Origin: Nitriliruptoraceae bacterium
GTDB lineage: Bacteria > Actinomycetota > Nitriliruptoria > Nitriliruptorales > Nitriliruptoraceae
DNA: 39,169 nucleotides
Assembly: GCA_007130695.1 (NCBI GenBank)
Contig: SLRZ01000232.1
Location: 1 to 39,169 of the forward strand
Direction: 5' to 3'
A program made the position numbers and the translations under genes. Below the pieces are notes generated by a model. The model did not search any database. It was not told the DNA's origin and saw only the letters and a program-made list of their open reading frames with translations. Positions 16,199-26,118 of this stretch are shown here, one piece after another (the stretch's first letter is position 1; each line of letters starts with the position of its first letter).

Positions 16199-18598
16199 TC
16201 AGGCTGGCCCGCCGGTCTCGGCGACCACCGGGCCCGAAGGTTGGGCCTGCAGTGTCGTCCCACGGCCCATGCGCCTGGTCTCGGGGAGGTCGACGGGCCG
16301 CAGGACCTGTGGCTGTGGCCCACCGACGTGGAGATCGGCGGCCACGCCACACCACAGCAACTCGTCGACGCCGGTGCCAACGCCCTTGCCGCCCCGCCCC
16401 TTCGCCGGGTACTCGTCCAACGGGCTGCGCTTGACCGTGCCGTCGGCGCCGAGAGTCACCACGTCACCGTCGTCGGCACCGCCGGGCACCGCGGTGAGTG
16501 CGACCACGCGCTGACCGTCGCCCACCTTCATCCCCGCCACGCCCGTGGCGCTGCGCCCCATCGGGCGGGCCTCGTCCGCGGGGAACCGGGCGATGAGCCC
16601 GCCGCTGTTGGCGACCAGCAGATGGTCCTCGTCCCGGCAGAGGGTGGTGGCCACCAGTTCGTCGCCGGCCTTGCAGCCGGCCGCCTGCAGGGTCCGCTGT
16701 TTCGCTTCGGCATACTCGGCGAGGTTGGTGCGCTTGACCTGCCCGGCACGGGACGCGGTCACCAGCGTGAGCCCCTCGTCGCCGGACAGCGGCACGGCCC
16801 CGACGAGCGGTTCGTCCGGGCCGCCGCCGACGACGCCCGCGACGTGCGTGCCACGCTGGTTGGCCTTGACGACCGGCACGTCGCCGACCGGGAGGCGGTA
16901 GCCGGTGCCCTGCGCATCGACGAGCAGCAGTACGTCGTCGGTGGTGCAGCGGACCACGGCCACCACCGGATCGTGGGGATGTTTGTGTGCGGGGGTGGCG
17001 CGTCGCTGGGTGAGTGGCCTGGCGTACCCGCCCCGGGTGATCATCACCGTGACGGGCTGTGCCTCGAACCCGGCCTGCGACCCGCCGGCGAGCAGGTCCT
17101 CCTCGGAAATTCCCTCGGCGACGATCCGCGACCGACGGGGGGTGGCGTGGACCCGCTTGATCTCTGCGAGCTCGTCGGCGAGCAGCTGGTCGAGCACCGC
17201 CGGGTCACCCAGGATCGTCTCGAGGTCGGCGATCGTGGCCTGCAGCTGCTGGTACTCGTCCTCGAGCGCCGCGCGTTCGAGCGCGGCCAGCCGCCGCAGC
17301 TGCATGTCGAGCACGGCCTGTGCCTGCACCTCACTCATCTCGAAGCGTTCCATCAGCCCCTGCTTGGCGACCGACGCGGACTCGCTGGCCCGGATCAGGG
17401 CGATGACCTCGTCGAGATGGTCCAGCGCCGTGAGCAGCCCCTCGACGAGATGTGCCCGGTCGCGTGCCTTGGTCAGGCGGTGCTGGGTGCGACGGGTCAG
17501 GACCTCGCGCTGGTGGGCGAGGTAGTGCACGAGCGCCTCGCGCAGACCGAGGGTCCGTGGGGCTCCGTCGACCAACGCCACACAGTTGACGTTGAAGTTC
17601 ATGCGCAGGTCGGTGAGCTTGTACAGCCGGGCCAGCACCTGGGCGGGGTCCTCGCCGCGCTTGAGTTCGATGACGATGCGCATGCCGTCGCGCGACGACT
17701 CGTCCCGGAGGTCGCGGATCGCCTCGAGCTTCCGGTTGGCGACCAGGTCGGCGATGCGCTCGAGCAGCGCCGACTTGTTGACCTGGTAGGGGATCTCGGT
17801 GACCACGATGCGAGGCAGGTTGCCGGTGCGCATCTCGGTGGAGGCGACCGCCTCGACGGGCACCGCGCCGCGCCCGGTGCGGTAGGCCTCACGGATCGAG
17901 GCGCTGTCGATGATGCGCGCTCCGGTGGGGAAGTCCGGTGCGGGAACGAAGCGCAGCAGGTCCTCGACGCTGGCCTCGGGGTGGGTGAGCAGGTGCTGGC
18001 AGGCGTCGATCACCTCGCCGAGGTTGTGCGGAGGGATGTTGGTCGCCATCCCGACCGCGATGCCGGCCGCGCCGTTGACGAGCAGGTTCGGGAAGCGGGC
18101 CGGCAGCACGACGGGCTCGGTGTCGTAGCCGTCGTAGTTCTCCACCTCGTCGACGGTGTCCTCGTCGATGCCGGCCAGCAGTTCCATGGCCAGGGGGGAG
18201 AGGCGGGCCTCGGTGTAGCGCATGGCCGCCGGCGGGTCGCCGTCGACCGAGCCGAAGTTGCCGTGGCCGTCGACGAGCGGTTCACGCGTGGCGAAGTCCT
18301 GGGCCATTCGCACCAGCGCGTCGTAGATCGAGCTGTCACCGTGCGGGTGGTAGGTCTTCATGACCTCACCCACGGCCGAAGCGCACTTGCGGTAGGGGCG
18401 GTCGGGGTGCAGGCCCGACTCGTACATCGAGTACAGGATCCGTCGCTGGACCGGCTTGAGCCCGTCACGGACGTCCGGCAGGGCGCGGCCGACGATGACC
18501 GACATCGAGTAGTCGAGGAACGACTGCTCCATGCGGTCCTCGAGCGAGACGTCGAGGATCTGCCCGGTGCTCAGCGTGGGCTGTTTCGTCTTGGCCAT
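16199..18598 (-). CDS. parC: Type IIA topoisomerase subunit A (ParC/GyrA-like)
   Basis: A 799-residue DNA-breaking and rejoining subunit of a type IIA topoisomerase. Catalytic Tyr128 is in [11 protein letters not shown]. The quinolone-determining loop [13 protein letters not shown] has the sensitive-type Ser89 and Asp93. The C-terminal beta-pinwheel begins near residue 500. No canonical Q-R-R-G-G-K-G GyrA box occurs in the first blade; a similar KGRGGKG sits in the last blade (733-739). This favours a topoisomerase IV-like decatenase over gyrase, but the assignment is not certain. ATG 18598 was chosen over an in-frame GTG 18604, because the GAGGTGG site includes that GTG and serves the ATG. 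It lies 93 bp after the partner ATPase gene, same strand. Confidence 0.9.
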   Translation of the reverse strand: MAKTKQPTLSTGQILDVSLEDRMEQSFLDYSMSVIVGRALPDVRDGLKPVQRRILYSMYESGLHPDRPYRKCASAVGEVMKTYHPHGDSSIYDALVRMAQDFATREPLVDGHGNFGSVDGDPPAAMRYTEARLSPLAMELLAGIDEDTVDEVENYDGYDTEPVVLPARFPNLLVNGAAGIAVGMATNIPPHNLGEVIDACQHLLTHPEASVEDLLRFVPAPDFPTGARIIDSASIREAYRTGRGAVPVEAVASTEMRTGNLPRIVVTEIPYQVNKSALLERIADLVANRKLEAIRDLRDESSRDGMRIVIELKRGEDPAQVLARLYKLTDLRMNFNVNCVALVDGAPRTLGLREALVHYLAHQREVLTRRTQHRLTKARDRAHLVEGLLTALDHLDEVIALIRASESASVAKQGLMERFEMSEVQAQAVLDMQLRRLAALERAALEDEYQQLQATIADLETILGDPAVLDQLLADELAEIKRVHATPRRSRIVAEGISEEDLLAGGSQAGFEAQPVTVMITRGGYARPLTQRRATPAHKHPHDPVVAVVRCTTDDVLLLVDAQGTGYRLPVGDVPVVKANQRGTHVAGVVGGGPDEPLVGAVPLSGDEGLTLVTASRAGQVKRTNLAEYAEAKQRTLQAAGCKAGDELVATTLCRDEDHLLVANSGGLIARFPADEARPMGRSATGVAGMKVGDGQRVVALTAVPGGADDGDVVTLGADGTVKRSPLDEYPAKGRGGKGVGTGVDELLWCGVAADLHVGGPQPQVLRPVDLPETRRMGRGTTLQAQPSGPVVAETGGPA

Positions 18599-18691
18599 GA
18601 CCACCTCGGGGGATTGCAGATCGTGGGGTGTCGCGGGGCGGGGCCGTGTCGTGCCGGCGGGTCTCGACCGGCACGCACGTCCGACCGGATG

Positions 18692-20794
<2,103 letters not shown>

Positions 20795-20828
20795 CTAGGT
20801 TCGGTGCCCGCCGAGCGGGAGCGTCGAG

Positions 20829-21746
20829 GTGGTCGAGGAGGTCGAGGACCGGTCGCTGGACGAGTCCATCTTCGACCTCGAGCCGGTCAGCGATCCCGGC
20901 GAACTGCTCGAACTGGTCCGCGAGGCCGCCGCCGCACTCGTGCGCGACTTCGTGGTGCGCCTGCCGCTGATCCTGCTCGGGCTCGTGGTGCTGGTCGTCG
21001 GCCTGCTCCTCGTCGCCGCCGTCGTCAAGGCGGTCGACCGCGGTTTCGAGCGCTCCCGTGCCGAGCACGCTGCGCAACGGCTGGTGGGCAACCTCCTTCG
21101 GGCCGTCCTGGTGCTGCTGGTCGTGCTGCTCGCCCTGTCGGTCGCCGGGGTGCAGGTGGGCGCGGTGCTCGCGGGTCTGGGGCTGGCGGGCCTGGCGCTG
21201 GCCTTCGCCCTGCAGAACATCCTGGAGAACTTCGTCGCCGGCATCCTGATCCTGATCCGCAAACCCTTCCGGCGCGGTGACCAGATCGAGACCCACACCT
21301 ACCAGGGGACCGTGGAGGACATCGACCTGCGCGTGACCCGCCTGCGCGACTTTGACGGTGAACTGGTCCTGGTCCCCAACTCGATGGTGTTCACCGAGCC
21401 CATCATCAACCTCACCCGCCTGGGGCCGCGCCGGACCCGGTTGACCATCGGGGTCGACTACCGCGACGACCACGACCAGGCGCGGGCGGTGCTCCAGCAG
21501 GCCCTCGAGAGCGTCGTAGGGGTGCTCGACCAGCCACCCTGCGAGGTGCTGCTGATCGAATTGGCCGACTCCAGCGTCGACTTCGAGCTCGCCTACTGGA
21601 CCCAACCGACGATTCGCGAGGTGCGCCACGTCCGGGACCGGGTCCTGTCCACCTGTAAGCGGGCGCTGGAGGAGGCCGGCATGACGATCCCCTGGCCCAT
21701 CCGCACGCTGGCCGGTGAAGCGTCCATCCGGATCGACGATCCGTGA
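20829..21746 (+). CDS. MscS-family mechanosensitive channel
   Basis: A 305-residue small-conductance mechanosensitive channel, which opens under membrane tension to release solutes on osmotic downshock. Three helices lie at about 42-66, 86-105 and 107-141. The third is the pore helix, with the Gly/Ala-rich GLGLAGLALAFALQNILEN pattern, followed by RKPFRRGDQIE and the beta domain (GTVEDIDLRVTRLRDFDGEL, VPNS). The C-terminal alpha/beta domain contains TIGVDYRDDHDQA. The GTG start has a weak GGGAG upstream. A TAGGTT -10 candidate at 20796-20801 lies in the divergent region shared with parE. It is the last gene before the surface-polymer locus and appears independent of it. Confidence 0.92.
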   Translation: MVEEVEDRSLDESIFDLEPVSDPGELLELVREAAAALVRDFVVRLPLILLGLVVLVVGLLLVAAVVKAVDRGFERSRAEHAAQRLVGNLLRAVLVLLVVLLALSVAGVQVGAVLAGLGLAGLALAFALQNILENFVAGILILIRKPFRRGDQIETHTYQGTVEDIDLRVTRLRDFDGELVLVPNSMVFTEPIINLTRLGPRRTRLTIGVDYRDDHDQARAVLQQALESVVGVLDQPPCEVLLIELADSSVDFELAYWTQPTIREVRHVRDRVLSTCKRALEEAGMTIPWPIRTLAGEASIRIDDP

Positions 21747-22284
21747 CGCCCTTCGAGTGGGCAGGAACGAAATTCGTTTCCGACCTCGCGCCTCCTGTCG
21801 GCGTGAGGCTCGTCCGGGGGCGGCGGCGAAGCCAGCCCGGCTTGCGACGGGAATGCGCGGCTGTCGTCTATCACGCGAGCAGTGGGTATGCCGACGCCCG
21901 CGGCACGAGAGCCGCGGGCGTCGTGCGCCCGCGGCTAAATCCGGGGAAAGATTTCGCCGCAGGCGCCTTGCATAGCCGATCCGGTAACGGGATGGGGCGT
22001 TCCCGCTCCTCGGTCGGCCTGCTGCGATCATGGGGCAGCTGCGATGGGCATTCCATGCCGGAATGCACGCCGTGACCGTGTGGTCCGACAAGGCCCGAGG
22101 CACCGGGACCGAACCGGGCGCAACACGCGCCCGTTTCGCCGGCCCGTGAACCATTCCCGGGCTGCTGTCGGTGGCTGTGGGCCCACCCGGCACGGCCGTG
22201 GAACTTGGCACAGACCGACCGGTGAGGATTGCATGGACGGTTTCGCGACCCCAGCGCAATATCAGAGGAGGTAACCGGGCGAGC
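21747..22284 (+). promoter_or_regulatory. 538 bp structured leader/intergenic region before the sugar transferase
   Basis: This gap holds no sizeable gene but several perfect inverted repeats. At 21893-21922 a 12 bp hairpin (GACGCCCGCGGC/GCCGCGGGCGTC, loop ACGAGA) has its 3' arm repeated in inverted form again at 21926-21935, so two mutually exclusive hairpins are possible. A 7 bp hairpin GCATTCC-ATGCC-GGAATGC lies at 22048-22066. A further GC-rich 7 bp hairpin CGGGCGC-AACAC-GCGCCCG at 22115-22133 is followed by TTT. I found no match to a riboswitch class that I know. No clear promoter was identified. Confidence 0.55.
22233..22274 (+). CDS. Possible 13-codon leader peptide overlapping the next gene's ribosome site
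   Basis: ATG 22233 has GTGAGG 5 bp upstream and encodes MDGFATPAQYQRR before TAA 22272-22274. Its final codons coincide with the AGAGGAGGT Shine-Dalgarno (22264-22272) of the sugar-transferase gene, so a ribosome translating it would cover or release that site. No homology can be judged from 13 residues. Confidence 0.3.
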   Translation: MDGFATPAQYQRR

Positions 22285-24033
22285 TTGACGTGGAGTATGA
22301 AGCCGATGCAGAAGGACCCGGGCGGAAAGTGCACGCCGCGCGACGGCCACCGAGGGCCGGGTGTCGCTGAACCTCCCAGGAAACGGAGCAGCCGCGGACC
22401 GTCGCCCGATGAAAGCCTCTCGGCCGGCCGGTCCGACAGCGGCAACGCGGGGGCTCTTCCTGCGGCCGCACCGAGGCCGCCTTCGGCGGGGCCGGCGCCT
22501 CGAACTCGGTCCCTGCGCAGCATCCTGGTGGTGCTCGACCTGGTGGTCGTCGCCACGGGGTGGTTCGTGGCGATGACCCTGGTACGGGGTCCGCTGCTCG
22601 ATGGCGGCCACCTCGCCTCAACGGCCATCGAGTTGATCCTCGTCCTGCCGGTGGGCGTGTTGATGCTCTCGGCCAACGGTCTCTATCGACGGCGCATCTG
22701 TCAGGTTCGGGCCATCGAGATCTCGCGCTCCGCTCGGACCGCGGTGATGTTGTCGATGCTCTTTGGTCTCGCAGTGCTGCCGCGCCTGCAGCACCAACCC
22801 GGCGAGACCGTCCGCGCGATCGTTATTGGGACCGCGACCTGGTTCTTCCTCCTGGTGATCGAGCGGGGGGTCCTGCGAGAGTGGCTCCTGGGCCAGCGAG
22901 CCACCGGAGCCTTCCGAACCCCGGTGCTGGTCATGGGTGGTGACACAGCCTCGACCGTGAGCATCGCCGACTTTCTTGCAGACAATCCGGTCCTCGGTTT
23001 CGAGGTCTGTGGAATCCTCGCTCCTGCTGACGCGGCTTGCGCCACCGAGCGGTTCGTTTGGCGTGGGACACCCGACGACCTGCTCCCCGCACTGGCGGCA
23101 TCGAGGGCGTCTGGAGCGGTGCTCGACGCGTCGAGCCTCAACGGACAGCTAAATCCCGCGGTCCGGGCACTCAGCGAGGCAAATTTGCATGCACACGTAT
23201 TCAGTGGCCTCCGCGGCGTTGACCGACGAAGAATCACCCTTTCGTCGGCCGTAGACGAGACGTTTCTCCACGTCGGACCGGTCGGGCTGGGGGCGCGCGA
23301 GCGCATGACCAAACGTGCTCTGGACCTCATCGTCGCGACGAGCCTGCTCATTCTGACGAGCCCAATCTTGCTCGTAGCCGTGCTGTTCATCCGACTCGCC
23401 GACGGATCTCCCGTGCTCTTCCGGCAGGAACGGGTCGGCCACGACGGAGAGCTCTTCACCGTGCTCAAGCTGCGCACCATGCACGTGGGTGCCGACCAGG
23501 CGCGGTCGGAGTTGGCAGATGAGAACCAACGTGATGGACCGCTGTTCAAGCTCGAACACGATCCCAGGGTGAGCCGACTCGGCCGGGTCCTGCGAGCGAC
23601 CAGCATCGACGAGTTGCCGCAGCTGTTGAACGTGCTGGAAGGCACGATGAGCATGGTCGGACCTCGGCCGGCGCTGCCGGAAGAGGTTGCCGAATTCGAT
23701 GTGGAGCTGTCGGCCCGGCTGAGCGTCAAGCCAGGGCTCACCGGACTCTGGCAGGTTGAGGCCAGGGATCTGCCGAGTTTCGATCTGTACCGGCGGCTCG
23801 ATCTCCTGTACGTGCGGAGTTGGTCGATCGGTCTCGATGTCACCCTCATGGCCCGGACCGTCCTCGTCGTTCTGCTCAGGGGATTTCGAGGGATGACGGT
23901 CACGCGGCATCAGGAGGGCCGGCTCACCCTCTCGGCCGCAGGAGGCCCGTTGCCCATGGATGGTGGGCTTTGGGGCGTCGGTTCGGTTGCGCCAACGCCG
24001 GGGGAGCCGGAGGGCGAGCCCCAGCCGACGTAA
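22285..24033 (+). CDS. Polyprenyl-phosphate sugar-1-phosphate transferase (WbaP/CpsE type)
   Basis: Initiating enzyme of extracellular polysaccharide synthesis: transfers a hexose-1-phosphate from a nucleotide sugar to undecaprenyl phosphate at the inner membrane. About 580 residues. The N-terminal half has four to five hydrophobic segments (from ILVVLDLVVVATGWFVAMTL) and a nucleotide-binding-like domain (PVLVMGGDTAS). The C-terminal Bac_transf domain starts at KRALDLIVATSLLILTSPIL and contains FRQERVGHDGELFTVLKLRT, TSIDELPQLLNVLEGTMSMV, GPRPALP and KPGLTGLWQV. The start is uncertain: TTG 22285 is 13 bp from a strong AGGAGG; ATG 22297 and ATG 22306 are alternatives in frame. First gene of the surface-polymer locus; it converges with the Crp-like gene. 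Confidence 0.9.
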   Translation: MTWSMKPMQKDPGGKCTPRDGHRGPGVAEPPRKRSSRGPSPDESLSAGRSDSGNAGALPAAAPRPPSAGPAPRTRSLRSILVVLDLVVVATGWFVAMTLVRGPLLDGGHLASTAIELILVLPVGVLMLSANGLYRRRICQVRAIEISRSARTAVMLSMLFGLAVLPRLQHQPGETVRAIVIGTATWFFLLVIERGVLREWLLGQRATGAFRTPVLVMGGDTASTVSIADFLADNPVLGFEVCGILAPADAACATERFVWRGTPDDLLPALAASRASGAVLDASSLNGQLNPAVRALSEANLHAHVFSGLRGVDRRRITLSSAVDETFLHVGPVGLGARERMTKRALDLIVATSLLILTSPILLVAVLFIRLADGSPVLFRQERVGHDGELFTVLKLRTMHVGADQARSELADENQRDGPLFKLEHDPRVSRLGRVLRATSIDELPQLLNVLEGTMSMVGPRPALPEEVAEFDVELSARLSVKPGLTGLWQVEARDLPSFDLYRRLDLLYVRSWSIGLDVTLMARTVLVVLLRGFRGMTVTRHQEGRLTLSAAGGPLPMDGGLWGVGSVAPTPGEPEGEPQPT

Positions 24034-24060
24034 CCCCACGCCATGCTGGGCCGCGCACGG

Positions 24061-24846
24061 TCAGGCGAGCTGCACCAGCAGGTCGTGCGGTTCGAGGGAC
24101 GTGGCCCGGTCGCGGCAGCGGTCCTGCAGTCTCGGTAGGTCCAGCACGACCAGGGAGCGACGCCCGGTGAGGACGATGCCCGCGTTCCTCAGCCCGTGAA
24201 GGACCTTGGCCGTCGACTCACGCGATGACGCCGCCCACGCCGCCAACTCGTCCTGTGTCAACGGCAGGGTCACGACCACCCGGTCGCCATCGGATTCTCC
24301 CCACTCCAGTGCCAGATCCAGGACACGGCCCGTAACGCGCTCGCGGGTGGAGGTGCCGGCGAATCGTAGGGCCTCGGCCTGGGACAAGGCGAGCTGGCGG
24401 CCGACGGTTCTCAGGCAGTTCGCCGTCACCGCAGGTCGCGCAACCAGGAGGTTGCGTAGCTCGGGTCCGGGGACGGCCAGTGCGTCGATATCCTGGATCG
24501 CCGTCAGGTGCGTCCCTGCCCGGCGGTAGCCCAGTGGTGCTCCAAACCCCCAGGCATCGCCGGGACCTAGCAGTGCCGTGATCACCTGTTCGCCGGATCT
24601 CGTGGTCATGTGGGACTTGGCGGCTCCGCGAGCCACGAGTACGACCGCGTCGTCACCGGCCGACAACAACCGTTGGTCTCGGGGTACGTTCACTGCCCGG
24701 CAGGCATCCAACAGGGCCCTGAGATCTTCCTCCGGCAATCGGTGCAGGAGGGGCGAGTTCCAGACCGACCGCTCGGTCGTATTGCTGCCCTCAACGGGTT
24801 CTGCGCGACGGCGCTTCGTCTGCCATGGTGCGAATTCCTCACGCAT
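24061..24846 (-). CDS. Crp/Fnr family regulator lacking cAMP-binding residues
   Basis: A 261-residue Crp-fold regulator. The N-terminal cyclic-nucleotide-like beta-roll covers about 30-150 and the winged helix about 165-240, with recognition helix SSRESTAKVLHGLR (Arg-Glu at 209-210 and Lys214 at the E. coli Arg180/Glu181/Arg185 positions). In the phosphate-binding cassette, WGFGAPLGYRRAGTHLTA replaces the G-E-L...R-S/T of cAMP-binding CRP, so cAMP is probably not the ligand. There is no N-terminal Cys cluster as in Fnr. ATG 24846 has AGGGG about 6 bp upstream. It is divergent from the response-regulator gene and convergent with the sugar transferase, between parts of the polymer locus, so local control is likely. 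Target sites not identified. Confidence 0.9.
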   Translation of the reverse strand: MREEFAPWQTKRRRAEPVEGSNTTERSVWNSPLLHRLPEEDLRALLDACRAVNVPRDQRLLSAGDDAVVLVARGAAKSHMTTRSGEQVITALLGPGDAWGFGAPLGYRRAGTHLTAIQDIDALAVPGPELRNLLVARPAVTANCLRTVGRQLALSQAEALRFAGTSTRERVTGRVLDLALEWGESDGDRVVVTLPLTQDELAAWAASSRESTAKVLHGLRNAGIVLTGRRSLVVLDLPRLQDRCRDRATSLEPHDLLVQLA

Positions 24847-25192
24847 ATGCGCCCCTGCCCTCTGGTTGTCCCGGTGCGGCCGCCCCGGGCCGCAGATGCT
24901 CCCGGGGTGACCCGTAGATCTCGCTGCCGCCCGTCGTGCACGCTGGCCCATCATTCGTCCGAACCGACCAGTGCCCGGATCGTCCGGACCCACGGTGCCG
25001 TTCGCTGCGGCAGGATCAGTACACCCGTGCGCTCGACGGGAAGGGGGGGTCAGGTGTCCTCCCAGTTCTCTGGCCAGGGCGAAACGCGGCCGTCGTCCCG
25101 GCTGCGACCGCCGGCGGACCTCGGTCGGTGTACTGTCGCCTCAGGGGATCTGCTTGCAGGTGCCGCCGGTGCGGCAGAGGGACGGTCGGACC
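24847..25192. promoter_or_regulatory. 346 bp divergent control region between crp-like and response-regulator genes
   Basis: No gene is seen. It contains a 7 bp hairpin TGCGGCC-GCCCCG-GGCCGCA (24875-24894) in the probable 5' leader of the Crp-like gene, a TACTGT -10 candidate for the response regulator at 25131-25136, and a 6 bp hairpin TGCCGC-CGGT-GCGGCA (25161-25176) immediately before that gene's GAGGGA ribosome site. Confidence 0.4.
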
Positions 25193-25870
25193 ATGGGGCG
25201 AGTTCGTGTGTTCGTGCTCGACGATCATCAGGTTGTTCGTGAGGGTGTGAAGGCGGGGCTGGCGGCTGCTGGGGACATCGACGTTGTCGGTGAGGCCTCG
25301 ACCGCGCGTGAGGCCACGGAGGGACTGCTCCGATCCGTCCCCGATGTCGCGATCCTCGACGTCCGCTTGCCCGACGGGAGCGGTATCGAAGTCGCACGCC
25401 ACGTGCGTAGTTGCGAGCCATCCGTGGCCTGCCTGATGTTCACGGCGTTCAGCAGTGAGGATGCATTCCTCAAGTCCGTTCTCGCCGGCGCCGTCGGGTA
25501 CCTGCCCAAGAACGCCGGTGGTCCGGAAATCGTCTCCGCCGTTCGCCGTGCTGCGGCTGGGGAGTCGCTGATCGACCCCGCGCAATTGGACAGGCTCCGA
25601 GCCCGAATCCTCCCGCAGGAAGCGTTCAACGGCCTGCTGCTCACCCTGACCCCACATGAGCGTCGCATCCTGCACTTCGTGGCCGAAGGCCGTACGAACC
25701 GCGAGATCGCCGCGGAACTGAAGCTCGCCGAGAAGACGGTCCGCAATTACGTCTCATCGATCCTCGGAAAGATCGGCGTCCGCAACCGCACGCAACTCGC
25801 CGTCTACGTGGCGGGTCTGGTGAGCCAGGCGGCTGCCGGCGACGGGCCGCGGAACGAGGCCTCGATCTGA
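25193..25870 (+). CDS. NarL/LuxR-type response regulator, DevR/DosR-like
   Basis: A 225-residue two-domain response regulator. The receiver (1-120) has Asp10/Asp11, phosphoacceptor Asp56 (VAILDVRLPDG), Thr84 and Lys106 (GYLPKNAG). The LuxR helix-turn-helix (about 150-210) starts TLTPHERRILHFVAEG. Its recognition segment LAEKTVRNYVSSILGKIG (178-195) is, from memory, nearly identical to that of mycobacterial DevR/DosR, which reads GGGAC half-sites. No histidine kinase gene is in the window, so the regulator is an orphan here. ATG 25193 has GAGGGA upstream. Palindromes of GGGACA-NN-TGYCCC precede two or three units of the polymer locus downstream, making this protein their most likely activator (inference). 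Confidence 0.93.
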   Translation: MGRVRVFVLDDHQVVREGVKAGLAAAGDIDVVGEASTAREATEGLLRSVPDVAILDVRLPDGSGIEVARHVRSCEPSVACLMFTAFSSEDAFLKSVLAGAVGYLPKNAGGPEIVSAVRRAAAGESLIDPAQLDRLRARILPQEAFNGLLLTLTPHERRILHFVAEGRTNREIAAELKLAEKTVRNYVSSILGKIGVRNRTQLAVYVAGLVSQAAAGDGPRNEASI

Positions 25871-26118
25871 CGGGCGAACTGCCGGCGGCTCACTGCGTGT
25901 GAAGGAGCCAAGCGCGCGGCAGCCGCTCGCGCCGGCGGGCGCGGACGCGCCGATCGGGCACGAATGTGCGCGCATGGAGCGCCGTCGTGCGTCATGGCCG
26001 ATTTCGCCCGGTTTGTCTCAATGATGCCCGATGGCCGTCCGACGGCACGGGTGGAGCCAGGCAGCAAGCGCGTCGCTTGAAAGGGGATGCCGGCTTCCAG
26101 TCTCCAAGGACGGTTTCC

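Noticed and set aside
22032-22045. DevR-like site GGGGCA-GC-TGCGAT before the sugar transferase
   Set aside because: The right arm matches at only three positions and no TANNNT lies 22 bp downstream.
22208-22235. Sigma-54-like TTGGCAC...TTGCA element
   Set aside because: The spacing is far too long, and sigma-54 is not expected in actinobacteria.
21747-22284. Known riboswitch (cyclic-di-GMP, cobalamin, ydaO and similar)
   Set aside because: The hairpins are real, but none of the conserved riboswitch core sequences that I can recall is present.
24867-24872. A fourth DevR-like site (TGTCCC) upstream of the Crp-like gene
   Set aside because: Only one half-site is present; the other arm does not match and no -10 lies at the 22 bp spacing.
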